NCBI RefSeq assembly: GCF_017873715.1
Contig: NZ_JAGGKM010000003.1
Coordinates: 558,001 to 622,000 of the forward strand
Source: Cytobacillus luteolus
GTDB lineage: Bacteria; Bacillota; Bacilli; Bacillales; Bacillaceae_L
Length of the DNA: 64,000 nt
Reading direction: 5' to 3'
The notes below the pieces were generated by a model that had not been told where the DNA came from, ran no database searches, and worked only from the letters and a program-made list of their open reading frames with translations. This document shows positions 17,833 to 26,767 of this stretch, in pieces (the first letter of the stretch is position 1; each line of letters begins with the position of its first letter). Both the position numbers and the translations under genes were made by a program.

Positions 17833-17836
17833 TGGT

Positions 17837-17863
17837 GAGTTGATGAATTTCAACTCTTTTTTT
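17837..17863 (+). terminator. Intrinsic terminator
   Basis: GAGTTGA (17837-17843) pairs with TCAACTC (17850-17856), followed by seven T. It closes the 16670-17832 transcript. Confidence 0.75.
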
Positions 17864-17896
17864 GTAGACTATTTTAGTATAAAAAGAGGTAAAGCC

Positions 17897-18397
17897 ATGA
17901 GATATAGAGATAATTTGATTGTGTTCCTAGCTTTGATTTTAGTGTTAATAGGCTGCTCAAAGAATTCAAATGTCGAGATGAATCCAGTCAAGCCCGAGGA
18001 TTTTGAATTCAGCTTAACCTATGGGACATATGGAAAGCAAAAAATAGATACCTTTAATGATTTGGTGATAAAGGACTTAGTCATCGATGGAGTTATAGAA
18101 GCAAATATTAAGCTTTCTAAAGAAGATATGAATAAGATTTATGAGGAAATGCGTTCTATAAATATTATGGGTAAATTGGATTTGAAAAAGGAGGATGAGT
18201 GTATGTCTGAACCGTCATCATTTACTGAATGGACTATACAAATGAATGGTTAGACAAAAACCATTCACTATCAAACCTATTGTGAGTATCCTAATGACAT
18301 CCTAAAATTAATTGAACTTAAAGATTATATCCATAATATTGTCATTGAGAAACCAGAATACAAAGGACTTCCTGCGTCGAATGGTTATTATGAATAA
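17897..18397 (+). pseudogene. Lipoprotein gene interrupted by an in-frame TAG
   Basis: ATG 17897 encodes a lipoprotein signal with lipobox LIGCS and reads in frame to TAG at 18251-18253, after WTIQMNG. The same frame continues directly with TKTIHYQTYCEYPNDILKLI and a typical closing segment up to TAA 18395-18397 (167 codons in all). The downstream part has coding character and belongs to the same domain, so a single nonsense change has split the gene. The surviving product would lack the last 48 residues. Function unknown. Confidence 0.75.
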
Positions 18398-18584
18398 AGA
18401 ATTACTACGCATTGCTTGTAACAATAATATCAGGAAACTTGGTTACGTCATTGGCATTTTAGATGTATTAAAATTTAGATGAAAAATCAAATATACTGGA
18501 TAAATATGGTATTATTTATATGAGATTTTAAAAGTTTGATAGGTATTCTATGTGGAAGAGTGAATAGTGAAAGGGGAGATCTCC

Positions 18585-19172
18585 TTGCAAAATAAAAGAT
18601 TGCTGGTTTTTGGGTTAGCTATATTTATAATTGGATTTGTATTTTATCAATTTAACAAGAACCAAGGAGTACACTATATTTTTAACAATCTTGACAGGTT
18701 TGACGTACAAACAACCACCTACGAAGAAAAGATTCAGTTTAAGCTAACGACAGAAGAAATTATAAGTGGTCTTGATTTGCCATTAGGGATTACAGAATTA
18801 GAAAATACAAATATAGATTTAGTTCAAATTATTGAAAGAGAGAATACATTCTCACATGAGGACGAGATAATTTTGATAATTGGCATAAAAAGCCAGTATA
18901 AGTCTTCTGAAGGCACAATGCTATCCTTAACCAAGTTAAATGAAGATAGATCATTTACAACCTCATTAGTTGAACTAAATGCTTATGATGAGCATGGAAA
19001 TCCTGGTCATTTTGGTTCCGGAAATGGAAGTTATTATGAAGGTGGCTACCAAGAGCATATCGGTTACACTTTTGAAAAGGAAGAGCTAATGTCGAGCAAG
19101 GAATGGTTGTTTGAAGTTAGTGGATTAAGACTTGTTATGTATAAAAAGAAAATAGAACGAGGAGGCATGTGA
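18585..19172 (+). CDS. Membrane-anchored hypothetical protein
   Basis: 195 residues from TTG 18585, after AAGGGGAGAT. An N-terminal span (LLVFGLAIFIIGFVFY) precedes a soluble domain with NAYDEHGNPGHFGSGNGSYYEGGYQEHIGYTF, a Gly/Tyr-rich segment. Overlaps the next ATG by one base. Unknown role; probably an envelope protein. Confidence 0.55.
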   Translation: MQNKRLLVFGLAIFIIGFVFYQFNKNQGVHYIFNNLDRFDVQTTTYEEKIQFKLTTEEIISGLDLPLGITELENTNIDLVQIIERENTFSHEDEIILIIGIKSQYKSSEGTMLSLTKLNEDRSFTTSLVELNAYDEHGNPGHFGSGNGSYYEGGYQEHIGYTFEKEELMSSKEWLFEVSGLRLVMYKKKIERGGM

Positions 19173-19579
19173 TGAGGGAGAACAAACAATATTTCTTTTG
19201 GGTAGTAGCATTGTTTTTATTGTTGTGGCTTGGCTCTGAGGTACAGACTATTTTACGAAATTATCAATCTACCTATTATAAACCTATTCCGTATATTACT
19301 TTTTCCGTACTTTTTCCAGTACTAGTAGGAATGTTTCTGCGATTACCACAATACTTAAAAGAGAAAAAGTCTAATGATAACTTTTCTATAAACTGGGCTA
19401 AACTACTATTCCTGGGTCTTCCTCTGTTATTTATCACATTAAGTCCACTCTACTTTGTCCTAGGTATACCCATAGTCACTTTTACATGGACTATACTTTT
19501 TAGCTCTAGCCTTACTATTACAACAATGTCTGGTATCATTTTTGGATATGTATTAGCAGAGAGTTTGAGAGAAAAATAG
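19172..19579 (+). CDS. Multi-span membrane protein
   Basis: 135 residues with about four hydrophobic segments (FFWVVALFLLLWLG; YITFSVLFPVLVGMFL; LLFLGLPLLFITLSPLYFVLG; IIFGYVLAESL). Starts within the stop codon of the gene before it, so the two are translated together. Not recognised. Confidence 0.5.
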   Translation: MRENKQYFFWVVALFLLLWLGSEVQTILRNYQSTYYKPIPYITFSVLFPVLVGMFLRLPQYLKEKKSNDNFSINWAKLLFLGLPLLFITLSPLYFVLGIPIVTFTWTILFSSSLTITTMSGIIFGYVLAESLREK

Positions 19580-19597
19580 ACTAGTGGAGGTTTTTGC

Positions 19598-20488
19598 TTG
19601 ATAAAGGAAATTACTTGTATAGTCACTTTATTTCTATTAGTGGGATGTAGCTTATCCACGAATCAATCTAATCAATTTATGATTGTGAATAATAGTAATA
19701 CCTTGAAAACAGAGCTATATACAGTAGGGGGATCAAGGGATGAATACAGACTGATTAACGAACTCAATGGGTATTACTTGGATTATATGAATGTATCAAA
19801 AGAATCTTTTACAACTATTGATGAGAATAAACTAATCAGTTATAACTTTAAAAATGACTCAAAAGTAGTTCTTGTCGATTTAAATAAAGTAACCGAAATT
19901 GGATCTGATGGAGGGTTATTAGATTTCTATTTAACGGATGATCAAAAGCAATTGTTTTTTGAAAAAGTTACTCATGGTGAAGTCCATGGACTATTTCAGA
20001 TTTCTTCGTATCATTTAGATACTGGTAAAGAAGTTTTATGGACTAATGACAACTTGTATTCGTTTTTTGATCCTATTAAAGTGAAAAATGGAATTTATGT
20101 ACTACGAAATAAAGAAGGAACTTATAAAGAAGCTGCAAAGGATTTGTACTTAATAGAATGTCCTGGTTGCCCTCCGATAAAGATTAACAAGGAAGAAATG
20201 AATGTAAGTGGACTTTTAGATATTGATGAGGAAAAGAGTTTAGCATACATCGTTGTAGAGGGAAGTGGAGGTTTGACTGATCTAGTCAAGGTGTCGCTGG
20301 ATACAGGAGTTGAAAAAAAGATTCTAAAAGACCAGGGAATTGTGTCCGTTTCTGTGGAACAAGCCATAATCATTTCACGAGACAATGATGGAACTTACTT
20401 AATAAGAAATCTTTACACACTTGAAGAATTATATAGGATAAATCTTGGGAAGTTTAGGAGTCTAGTGTATTTCTACACATTTGACTAG
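19598..20488 (+). CDS. Lipoprotein with propeller-like repeats
   Basis: 296 residues from TTG 19598 (GGAGG upstream). The signal ends in LLVGCS, a lipobox. The mature part has repeated strand-turn units such as VVLVDLNKVTEIG, YHLDTGKEVLW, VKVSLDTGVEKKIL and LYTLEELYRINLG, suggesting a beta-propeller-like surface protein. Function unknown; it sits in the envelope gene run. Confidence 0.6.
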   Translation: MIKEITCIVTLFLLVGCSLSTNQSNQFMIVNNSNTLKTELYTVGGSRDEYRLINELNGYYLDYMNVSKESFTTIDENKLISYNFKNDSKVVLVDLNKVTEIGSDGGLLDFYLTDDQKQLFFEKVTHGEVHGLFQISSYHLDTGKEVLWTNDNLYSFFDPIKVKNGIYVLRNKEGTYKEAAKDLYLIECPGCPPIKINKEEMNVSGLLDIDEEKSLAYIVVEGSGGLTDLVKVSLDTGVEKKILKDQGIVSVSVEQAIIISRDNDGTYLIRNLYTLEELYRINLGKFRSLVYFYTFD

Positions 20489-20512
20489 TTGATTTGTAAA
20501 GAGGTGACAGTA

Positions 20513-20716
20513 ATGAATACGAGAAAAGAAGAAAAACCCCCTGCATTTTATTTGTTCATTGGAATTGCTTTTTTGTTATTGGGGATTGGTAATTTAACTT
20601 TACTGTTGAAACCAGGTAGTTTTTTTGAACTCATTTTGGGATTGTCTGGGATACCAGCTATTATTGGCGCAGTGATATTATTAAAAGAATATCTTCAGTT
20701 GGATAAACAATACTAA
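20513..20716 (+). CDS. Small two-span membrane protein
   Basis: 67 residues from ATG 20513 after AGAGGTGAC. Spans at about 13-32 and 38-57, then a polar tail. Not recognised. Confidence 0.5.
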   Translation: MNTRKEEKPPAFYLFIGIAFLLLGIGNLTLLLKPGSFFELILGLSGIPAIIGAVILLKEYLQLDKQY

Positions 20717-20756
20717 AATGTTAGATTGTTAGAATGTGTTTGGTGGCCTAAGTTAA

Positions 20757-20981
20757 ATGATTAAATACAATGAACGTTTCTTTATGAGACTGGCAATCCT
20801 TTTTTTCAGTATTTCAATTATATCCCTACTTGTCCCTCTTTACTTGTCTACACTTCTAGAAGTAAATATAAAGGCATTTTCACTAAATGTAGTTAGCTTT
20901 TGCTTTGGTTTACACTTTCTTATGGTTGCTAATTATCATAGAAAAGTAGCTAAAGCCAAGAAAGGAAGTAATGTACAATGA
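20757..20981 (+). CDS. Small two-span membrane protein
   Basis: 74 residues, spans at about 8-30 and 36-58, basic tail KVAKAKKG. Its last four bases (ATGA) overlap the next gene, indicating coupling. Not recognised. Confidence 0.5.
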   Translation: MIKYNERFFMRLAILFFSISIISLLVPLYLSTLLEVNIKAFSLNVVSFCFGLHFLMVANYHRKVAKAKKGSNVQ

Positions 20982-21166
20982 GAATAATAGTATACATAGG
21001 TAGTTCATTAATGGCTTTAGGTGGACTTATTGTTTTAGGCAATATCATGTATGAGTATCTAGCTTCAGGTGAGTTAAAGGTAGGTTTACTTGGAATGGGA
21101 ATTATTCCGATAATGGGTGCGATTTTACTTGTTATTGGAAGACATTTTTCTGAGAAGAAGAGTTAG
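20978..21166 (+). CDS. Small two-span membrane protein
   Basis: 62 residues: VYIGSSLMALGGLIVLGNI and GMGIIPIMGAILLVIG are the spans. Overlaps the preceding gene by 4 nt. Not recognised. Confidence 0.5.
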   Translation: MRIIVYIGSSLMALGGLIVLGNIMYEYLASGELKVGLLGMGIIPIMGAILLVIGRHFSEKKS

Positions 21167-21184
21167 GTGATGGGGTTTTAGTTC

Positions 21185-21370
21185 ATGCAAAAGGTCCTAA
21201 AAATGAAGTCTTAGATTACCTATCTTTGTGTTGGTCTTTCAATGGTGTATATAGGTATGGTATTAGTATTTTTAAATGACACTTTAAAGGTATCAGGCTT
21301 TTTGTCTATTATTGGAGGTAGTCTTTACATAAGTACTGCGCTCTTGGGTTTTATAAAAAATAGGAAATAG
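21185..21370 (+). pseudogene. Small membrane protein gene with in-frame TAG
   Basis: From ATG 21185, after a GGTGATGGGG ribosome site, the frame reads nine codons to TAG 21212-21214. It then continues as ITYLCVGLSMVYIGMVLVFL...GFLSIIGGSLYISTALLGFI to TAG 21368, a clear two-span membrane protein like its neighbours. Translation could also restart internally, but no ribosome site is seen there. Confidence 0.55.
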
Positions 21371-21397
21371 TGAAGATGTTTAACACAGGAGGAAACC

Positions 21398-21955
21398 ATG
21401 TTTATCTACAAAATAAATGAAGAGCTTTCTTTAAAATTAATAGACTTAAATGATGGAGCTAGAATATATGAATTAACAGACCAATCAAGGGCATATTTAC
21501 GTGAATGGCTGCCTTGGTTGGATTACACAACAAAACCAGAGGATACGAATGAATTTATTAAAATGAGCATTAGTGGATTTGCGGATCGTAAAAGTGTAAC
21601 AACGGTGATTCTTTTTAAAGGTGTGATCGTAGGAGTTGCTGGTTTCAACAGTATTAACTGGTCAAATAAAACAGCTCAAATTGGCTATTGGTTAGGCAAA
21701 GAATATCAAGGTAATGGTATTATGACCAAGGTAACAAAGGCCTTAGTAGAATATGCTTTTAATGAATTAAAGCTGAATAAAGTAGAAATTAGAGTCGCAA
21801 CTGAGAATATAAAGAGTAGAAGTATTCCGGAAAGACTAGGTTTTATTAATGAAGGGTGCATTAGACAAGCAGAATGGCTTTATGACCATTATGTGGATCA
21901 TTATATTTATGGAATGTTGGCTGATGAATGGAAAAAACAAGATATCACTACATAG
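21398..21955 (+). CDS. RimL-type GNAT acetyltransferase
   Basis: 185 residues. IGYWLGKEYQGNGIMTKVTKALVEYAF carries the Q-G-N-G acetyl-CoA loop, NIKSRSIPERLGFINEG is the RimL signature, and LREWLPWLD is the usual N-terminal motif. It matches the family that acetylates ribosomal proteins or small amines (RimL/YdaF type). ATG 21398 follows AGGAGG. Confidence 0.85.
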   Translation: MFIYKINEELSLKLIDLNDGARIYELTDQSRAYLREWLPWLDYTTKPEDTNEFIKMSISGFADRKSVTTVILFKGVIVGVAGFNSINWSNKTAQIGYWLGKEYQGNGIMTKVTKALVEYAFNELKLNKVEIRVATENIKSRSIPERLGFINEGCIRQAEWLYDHYVDHYIYGMLADEWKKQDITT

Positions 21956-22087
21956 AGTTCTGTTATGTTGGCTTTGGAGTATTACTCCTAACTATTATCA
22001 CACTTATTGTGTTTTTAAGAGTTTTTAAGAAAACGTTGTATACAGAAAATCTTAACCTATCAAACAAAAGTAAGGGGATAGACATTT

Positions 22088-22474
22088 ATGGGATTTGATT
22101 TAAGTACGGTGGCTGCAATTGCTGCTTCAATTATTCTTGTGGGAATCGCTGTATTTCAGGTATTGCTGGCATTAGGGTTTCCATTCGGTGAGGCAGCAAT
22201 GGGAGGATACCATAGGGTGCTACCTAAGAAACTTAGAGTAGTAAGTGTGTTAAATGGTCTCATTCTTATATTTATGGCTTATGTTTTTCTTGAGCATGCA
22301 GAAGTTTTTACTTTCAATTACTTCACGACTACGATATTTGTATGGATATTTACCGTCTTCCTAGCGCTTAATACTATTGGGAATTTTGTATCAAGAAGTA
22401 AAAAGGAGAAGTATATCATGACTCCTTTATCTAGCATAGCTTTCATTTTATGTTTGATTGTAGTGTTATTTTAA
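22088..22474 (+). CDS. Four-span membrane protein
   Basis: 128 residues with four hydrophobic segments (about 7-30, 52-70, 78-98, 108-127) and the loop FPFGEAAMGGYHRVLPKKLRV. A conserved-looking small integral membrane protein of unknown function. ATG 22088 follows AAGGGG. The 21956-22087 gap shows a short hydrophobic open frame (from about 21961) without a start. Confidence 0.55.
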   Translation: MGFDLSTVAAIAASIILVGIAVFQVLLALGFPFGEAAMGGYHRVLPKKLRVVSVLNGLILIFMAYVFLEHAEVFTFNYFTTTIFVWIFTVFLALNTIGNFVSRSKKEKYIMTPLSSIAFILCLIVVLF

Positions 22475-22525
22475 ACTTATGAAATTAAATTTAGTAGACA
22501 AGTGGGATGATATTCTGGAGGTTCT

Positions 22526-23095
22526 ATGAAAACATATATCTATATGGTGAGGCATGGTGACTCGCCTAAATTTGGAGATGAAAGAATTAGAGGGTTAACT
22601 TCTGAAGGTACTGAATCAGCTAAACGAGTAACTAACATTCTAATAGATGAGGGTATTGACATTGTTGTTTCTAGTCCATACCTCCGTTCGATCCAAACTG
22701 TTCAGCCATTAGCTGACGCACTTGGTCAGGAAGTTGTAGTATGTGAAGACCTTAAAGAGTGGGTTTTCTCGAGTGAAGGTACTAGAATACCAGACACTGA
22801 ACTTATCCCTTTATTAGAGAAGTCATTTTCAAATCCAACCTTATCTTTTAGTGGGACTGAGTCTAATGAGGACTGTCAAAAACGAGCGGTCTCAGATCTT
22901 TTAAAAATAATCGAGAAATACCGAGGAAAAAAGGTGACGATAGGAACTCATGGTGCTGTAATGACTTTAATGATGGGATACTTTGATAAGAAATATGATT
23001 TAAGTTTCTTACGGAGAATTTCAAAACCAGATATATATCGTATGGAATTTAATGAATTTCAATTAGTGGAAGTTACTAGATTATGGAGTAATTAG
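22526..23095 (+). CDS. Histidine phosphatase family protein (phosphoglycerate-mutase-like)
   Basis: 189 residues. VRHGDSPK is the catalytic RHG motif (His about residue 9), VVSSPYLRSIQTVQPLA carries the conserved Arg, and TIGTHGAVMTLMM the second catalytic His. It hydrolyses a phosphate ester or phosphoprotein; the substrate is undetermined. ATG 22526 follows TGGAGG. Confidence 0.85.
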   Translation: MKTYIYMVRHGDSPKFGDERIRGLTSEGTESAKRVTNILIDEGIDIVVSSPYLRSIQTVQPLADALGQEVVVCEDLKEWVFSSEGTRIPDTELIPLLEKSFSNPTLSFSGTESNEDCQKRAVSDLLKIIEKYRGKKVTIGTHGAVMTLMMGYFDKKYDLSFLRRISKPDIYRMEFNEFQLVEVTRLWSN

Positions 23096-23152
23096 AAGTA
23101 AAAATGAGGGTGTTATTAGAACTAAGGGCAGACGAGAATTGGAGTGAATGGA

Positions 23153-23707
23153 TTGTTTAAACAACCTCAGATTCTACTTTTTTGTTTACTAGTATTATTT
23201 TTAACAGTATCCTTTTACCCTTCATCACATGTAATGGCATGTGATTGTTATGTCCCTGAAACCGCACATGAAGCTCAAGAGAAAGCAGATGCAGTGTTTA
23301 AAGGAAAAGTGTTACAGCTAAAAAAGGAGAAGATTGAGGGAGAAACTTACAATGTAGCCTTAATATCAGTCTCTGAGACTTGGAAAGGAATTGATGACAC
23401 GCAAGTGACTGTTTTTACAGATTGGACGAGTTGTCAGTTTGATTTTGAAGTCGGAAAGGAGTACTTGCTTTATCCGAATAAACTGAATGGAGAACTGAGA
23501 GTCATTGACTGTGGAAGAAGCGTTGAAATACAATTTGCTGCTAATGACTTACTTCAACTTGGAAAAGGTGAAGATCCAACGAATATGGTTCAGTTAGAAG
23601 ATGAATTCCAAAACAATACATTTAAAACTTTCATTGTCCTCACGTTGCTCATAATTATGACTGTTTCCATCTTTGGATTAGCACGAAAATGGAGAAGAAG
23701 AATCTAA
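23153..23707 (+). CDS. Exported TIMP/NTR-like Cys-x-Cys protein with C-terminal anchor
   Basis: 184 residues from TTG 23153, 8 nt after TTGGAG. The signal peptide ends SSHVMA, and the mature protein begins CDCYVPETAHEAQEKADAVFKGKV, the CxC start and ADAVFxGKV block of bacterial tissue-inhibitor-of-metalloproteinase-like domains. Further Cys (TSCQFDFEVG, VIDCGRS) would pair with them. A C-terminal span and RKWRRR anchor it outside the membrane. Inhibitor activity is not established for bacterial members. Confidence 0.7.
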   Translation: MFKQPQILLFCLLVLFLTVSFYPSSHVMACDCYVPETAHEAQEKADAVFKGKVLQLKKEKIEGETYNVALISVSETWKGIDDTQVTVFTDWTSCQFDFEVGKEYLLYPNKLNGELRVIDCGRSVEIQFAANDLLQLGKGEDPTNMVQLEDEFQNNTFKTFIVLTLLIIMTVSIFGLARKWRRRI

Positions 23708-23812
23708 ATTTTTTGGAGGAGCCTATAAGCATAATTAAAGGTATGAGTTGCTTTTATGGTAGGATTTTCTTTTGAAATGAAAAATCATTAATAACTGTAA
23801 ATATAACTTAGT

Positions 23813-23852
23813 AAAAAGCATAGTGATTAGTAATTAAATCATCATGCTTTTT
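23813..23852 (+). terminator. Intrinsic terminator
   Basis: AAAAAGCAT (23813-23821) pairs with ATGCTTTTT (23844-23852), with an inner GTGATT/AATCAT stem. The rest of the 23708-24003 gap shows nothing else. Confidence 0.7.
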
Positions 23853-24003
23853 CGCATCCCAGTTTTATCTGAGACAATTCGAAACTGTTTTAAAAGGAAT
23901 TACAAGTCGTAAGGATGTTTAAGGACTTTGTGAAGGGTTTCACTTAAATTAACGAAGCAGGAAAATGTAACAAAGAGAGTCTAAAAAAAGGAGTTGAATA
24001 TTT

Positions 24004-24186
24004 TTGAACAAGAGGAAACGTTATTGGATATTAATGCCACCATTTTTTATTACAATGCTAATAATGTTCTTTACTTTACCTAACCCATATAAAGGGCTTT
24101 CGGTAATAGTTGTTCTAACTTTCTGGGTAACATTATGGATATGGAACTATTTTGGGGATAAAAAACAAAGGGAAATTGAGCGGTAA
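24004..24186 (+). CDS. Small two-span membrane protein, paralogue of 27118-27309
   Basis: 60 residues from TTG 24004 after AAAGGAG. NKRKRYWILMPPFF, NPYKGLSV and LWIWNYFGDKKQ frame two spans. The gene at 27118-27309 repeats almost the same protein (NKRKRYWILIPPFL, NPHKGLS, LWIWNYFGDEKQ). A local duplication 3.1 kb apart. Function unknown. Confidence 0.65.
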   Translation: MNKRKRYWILMPPFFITMLIMFFTLPNPYKGLSVIVVLTFWVTLWIWNYFGDKKQREIER

Positions 24187-24239
24187 TATTTCACTATCGA
24201 ACGAACAAAAATAACATTTATTGAAGGGGGAAACCAATT

Positions 24240-24341
24240 GTGGGGACTTTTAATAATAGTCTTACTTTCATATTAGCAGCAGGCATACTCATTACGATAG
24301 GATTTTTGTTTTTTATTTACAGACTTATAAGCAAGAAATAG
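24240..24341 (+). CDS. 33-residue single-span peptide
   Basis: GTG 24240 lies 9 nt after AAGGGGG (24224-24230) and encodes GTFNNSLTFILAAGILITIG plus a basic end YRLISKK. The good ribosome site, one clean membrane span and a position directly after another small membrane gene support expression. Function unknown. Confidence 0.45.
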   Translation: MGTFNNSLTFILAAGILITIGFLFFIYRLISKK

Positions 24342-24400
24342 GATGAATGGGATTAAACTATCTATAGTTATCAATTGTTCAAAACTGTTATGTCTTGTTG

Positions 24401-24438
24401 AACAAACGGGGTGCGATTGCTGAACAAGCAGCAGTCGC
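24401..24438 (+). repeat. Cassette-array element A
   Basis: Head AACAAACGGGGTGC, then hairpin GCGATTGCTG (24413-24422) / CAGCAGTCGC (24429-24438) around AACAAG, 9 of 10 pairs standard plus one G-U. The remaining 24342-24661 gap holds no gene. Confidence 0.6.
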
Positions 24439-24661
24439 TTCTTTCGTTATAGAAGCAGGTTAGTTGAAAAGATAAGTGTGTGGTTCCATCCCCCTTAAAG
24501 GTAAAATTTAGGACTAAAGGGTAGTAGATAAGAAAGTTGGTTGAGTACGTCAGTTATCAGATGAGATTCTAAGAATAGCGTATGTAATGGTTCGTTTTAT
24601 TCTTTTATCAAGTGAGGAGTAACTACAAAATTTAATTATTAAATAACGAAGGAGAAACAGC

Positions 24662-25360
24662 GTGATTATACTAAACATAGTTCTATTATGTATGTTTATA
24701 ATTGGAATAGATATTGTATTAAGGAAGTTGTTTTACAGATTTAAAAAGAGAGAATCAGTCATTCAATGGTTAGTATATCTCTTCTTACTAGGACTATTGC
24801 TTGTGGGTGTATTATGGTTCGAGAGTAAGTTCATGGGCATAATTCTACCGATTAATATTAGCTTTAATTGGCTTGGTGTTTTACAAGCAATTCTTATTAT
24901 CCTTTCCATTGCTGCAATCTTATTTGCTGTTATGAGTATAGAGATATATGTTCGAAAGAAAAGAAATACGCCACTTCCTGCAATGGAGTTTTCCAAGCCA
25001 GAGGATGAGATGTTCAAAGGAAGTCAAAAATATATAGGTGCCTTTATCATTTCAGCTTGTGCAGGGATATTTGAAGAGCTAATTTTCCGCTACTATGTTT
25101 TAGGGAGACTTGAGTATGTAACAGACTCCACCCTTTTTGCAGTAGTTGTGTCCTCCCTTTTGTTCGGTTTCATCCATATCCTTGATGGAGGGTGGAAGAG
25201 TGTCATCAGCACTGGACTATTCGGTATATTTTTTTCAGTAGTCTATGTCCTCACAGGCAATTTGCTTGTAGTAATCATCATTCATGCTATATGGAATTTT
25301 CTTAGCTTTACTATTCCATTTGAAAAAATGATAAATTTTATTAATAGGTTACTGAACTAA
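24662..25360 (+). CDS. CPBP family intramembrane metalloprotease
   Basis: 232 residues with six or so spans. The Abi/CPBP motifs are complete: motif 1 AGIFEELIFRYYVLG (EExxxR), motif 2 SSLLFGFIHIL (FxxxH) and motif 3 IIIHAIWNFLSF (HxxxN). These residues form the intramembrane active site. Related proteins act in CaaX processing, bacteriocin self-immunity or sporulation signalling; the substrate here is unknown. GTG 24662 follows AAGGAG. Confidence 0.88.
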   Translation: MIILNIVLLCMFIIGIDIVLRKLFYRFKKRESVIQWLVYLFLLGLLLVGVLWFESKFMGIILPINISFNWLGVLQAILIILSIAAILFAVMSIEIYVRKKRNTPLPAMEFSKPEDEMFKGSQKYIGAFIISACAGIFEELIFRYYVLGRLEYVTDSTLFAVVVSSLLFGFIHILDGGWKSVISTGLFGIFFSVVYVLTGNLLVVIIIHAIWNFLSFTIPFEKMINFINRLLN

Positions 25361-25405
25361 TATTGTTCGGAATTTTTTTAATATTTATTAACTCAGTTGA
25401 TTTTT

Positions 25406-25466
25406 AACTAAAGGGTGCACTACTTTAATAGGCAAAATGAGAGATCGGGAGTTGCAGGTCTCATTT
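25406..25466 (+). repeat. Cassette-array element B with terminator
   Basis: Head AACTAAAGGGTGC, then AATGAGA (25436-25442) / TCTCATT (25459-25465) followed by T residues. It is homologous along about 60 nt to element H at 28540-28597. Confidence 0.6.
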
Positions 25467-25614
25467 TTTATTGGAAGAAGGATATGGAGCTGGTCTTATT
25501 GAATTATAGGAGCAGGATTGTGAAATGAATTTGTTGGTTTTATATGGTAAATATAATAGACGAAATAAGAAAGTACGTTCTATAATTGACCAAGAGTAAA
25601 AGGAGGTGGAGGAT

Positions 25615-26178
25615 GTGAGACCGAACCTAACAAAAGAAATTAGTATTAAAGATTTCGATGATTACTATTGGTTAAAGGAAGAATTACAAACGTTTTGTAG
25701 GGAAAATGGAATAAGTGCATCTGGTTCAAAAATAGAAATTTTTGATAGGATTAAAACTTATCTTCTTACAGGAAAAATTAAAAAGCCAATTAGAAAAACA
25801 AGAATAAACAAAAAGATAGAAAATAAATCAGAATTAAGTCTTGAAACAGTTATTACTGAAAACCACCATTGTAGTCAAGAGGTAAGAGCGTTTTTTAAGA
25901 CAGTCATCCCTAAATTTCATTTTTCTACTTATATCCAAAATTACTTTAAAAATAACATCGGAAAAACATATAGTGATGTTGTAGTTGCTTGGAATGAGGA
26001 AGATGAACGAAAAAAAGACCCTACATATAAGAAGAACATCGCTCCTCAATTTGAATACAATCAATTTATTAGTGATTTTTTTGCTGATCCCAAAAATCAA
26101 GAGAAAAGTCGGAAAGAAGCGATTCAAGTCTGGAATAGAATCAAAAGACTTCCAGGAAGTAATAAGTATAACCCCTAA
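25615..26178 (+). CDS. SAP domain protein with DUF6434-like region
   Basis: 187 residues. GTG 25615 lies 8 nt after AGGAGG. RPNLTKEISIKDFDDYYWLKEELQTFCRENGISASGSKIEIFDRIKTYL is a SAP-type helix-extension-helix, a nucleic-acid-binding fold, preceded by a short opening motif. A basic linker (KKPIRKTRINKK) leads to a second domain (SQEVRAFFKTVIPKFHFSTYIQNYFKN). The same combination occurs in uncharacterised Bacillus proteins. DNA or RNA binding is inferred. Confidence 0.7.
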   Translation: MRPNLTKEISIKDFDDYYWLKEELQTFCRENGISASGSKIEIFDRIKTYLLTGKIKKPIRKTRINKKIENKSELSLETVITENHHCSQEVRAFFKTVIPKFHFSTYIQNYFKNNIGKTYSDVVVAWNEEDERKKDPTYKKNIAPQFEYNQFISDFFADPKNQEKSRKEAIQVWNRIKRLPGSNKYNP

Positions 26179-26234
26179 TTAACCCTCTAAGTTAAGACAT
26201 ATAGATAAATCTTACAATGTGAAAAGATAAACTT

Positions 26235-26262
26235 AAACTAACGGGAGCTTATATTGAAGAAG
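26235..26262 (+). repeat. Cassette-array element C
   Basis: Head AACTAACGGGAGC (from 26236) after the SAP gene, followed by a weak CTTATATTGAAGAAGAAGTG stem. Assigned by the head. Confidence 0.4.
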
Positions 26263-26289
26263 AAGTGTTAAATAAAAGGGAGGTTCAAG

Positions 26290-26628
26290 TTGAAGAGATT
26301 TGGAAGAGTGCTTCAATGGTTAGGTGTTATTTTTATTGCTTTATTTCCGTTTTATTATTCGGATGAATCGTATACGAATTATATTCCTATTCTATTGATA
26401 AGTGGTGTGACTCTTGGTTTGTTAGGGAGTTTGTTGGTTAAAACAAGCAAGATAGGCATTATTGCTCTATGTTTAACTTTATTAGCAGTAATAACTTACT
26501 TCTATATTGAACAAAGATTAATTTACAAGGCTTTAATTATATCAAGTCTGGTTTTAGTTGTAGTAAAACAAATTTTGATTTTCAAGGAACAACAATTACA
26601 AAAAGCGTCTAATGAGGGGAATTCATGA
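26290..26628 (+). CDS. Four-span membrane protein
   Basis: 112 residues from TTG 26290 after GGGAGG. Spans at about 9-22, 32-50, 55-72 and 77-95; polar tail EQQLQKASNEGNS. Followed by element D. Not recognised. Confidence 0.5.
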   Translation: MKRFGRVLQWLGVIFIALFPFYYSDESYTNYIPILLISGVTLGLLGSLLVKTSKIGIIALCLTLLAVITYFYIEQRLIYKALIISSLVLVVVKQILIFKEQQLQKASNEGNS

Positions 26629-26636
26629 AATTGCTT

Positions 26637-26672
26637 AACTAAGGGAGCCATACTTCAAGAAGGAAGTATGGC
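26637..26672 (+). repeat. Cassette-array element D
   Basis: Head AACTAAGGGAGC, then a perfect 10-bp hairpin GCCATACTTC (26647-26656) / GAAGTATGGC (26663-26672) with loop AAGAAG. Confidence 0.65.
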
Positions 26673-26767
26673 TATTAGTATTGAAGTATAGCGTAGGATA
26701 ATTGAACAAAAATAATAGGATTTATGGTAATATTTAGAAAAATTTATTAGTCAAGGAGTGGAATAGT

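Noticed and set aside
21961-22096. Hydrophobic frame between the GNAT and the 22088 gene
   Set aside because: It looks like a span (VGFGVLLLTIITLIVFLRVF) but has no start codon or ribosome site; at most a relic.
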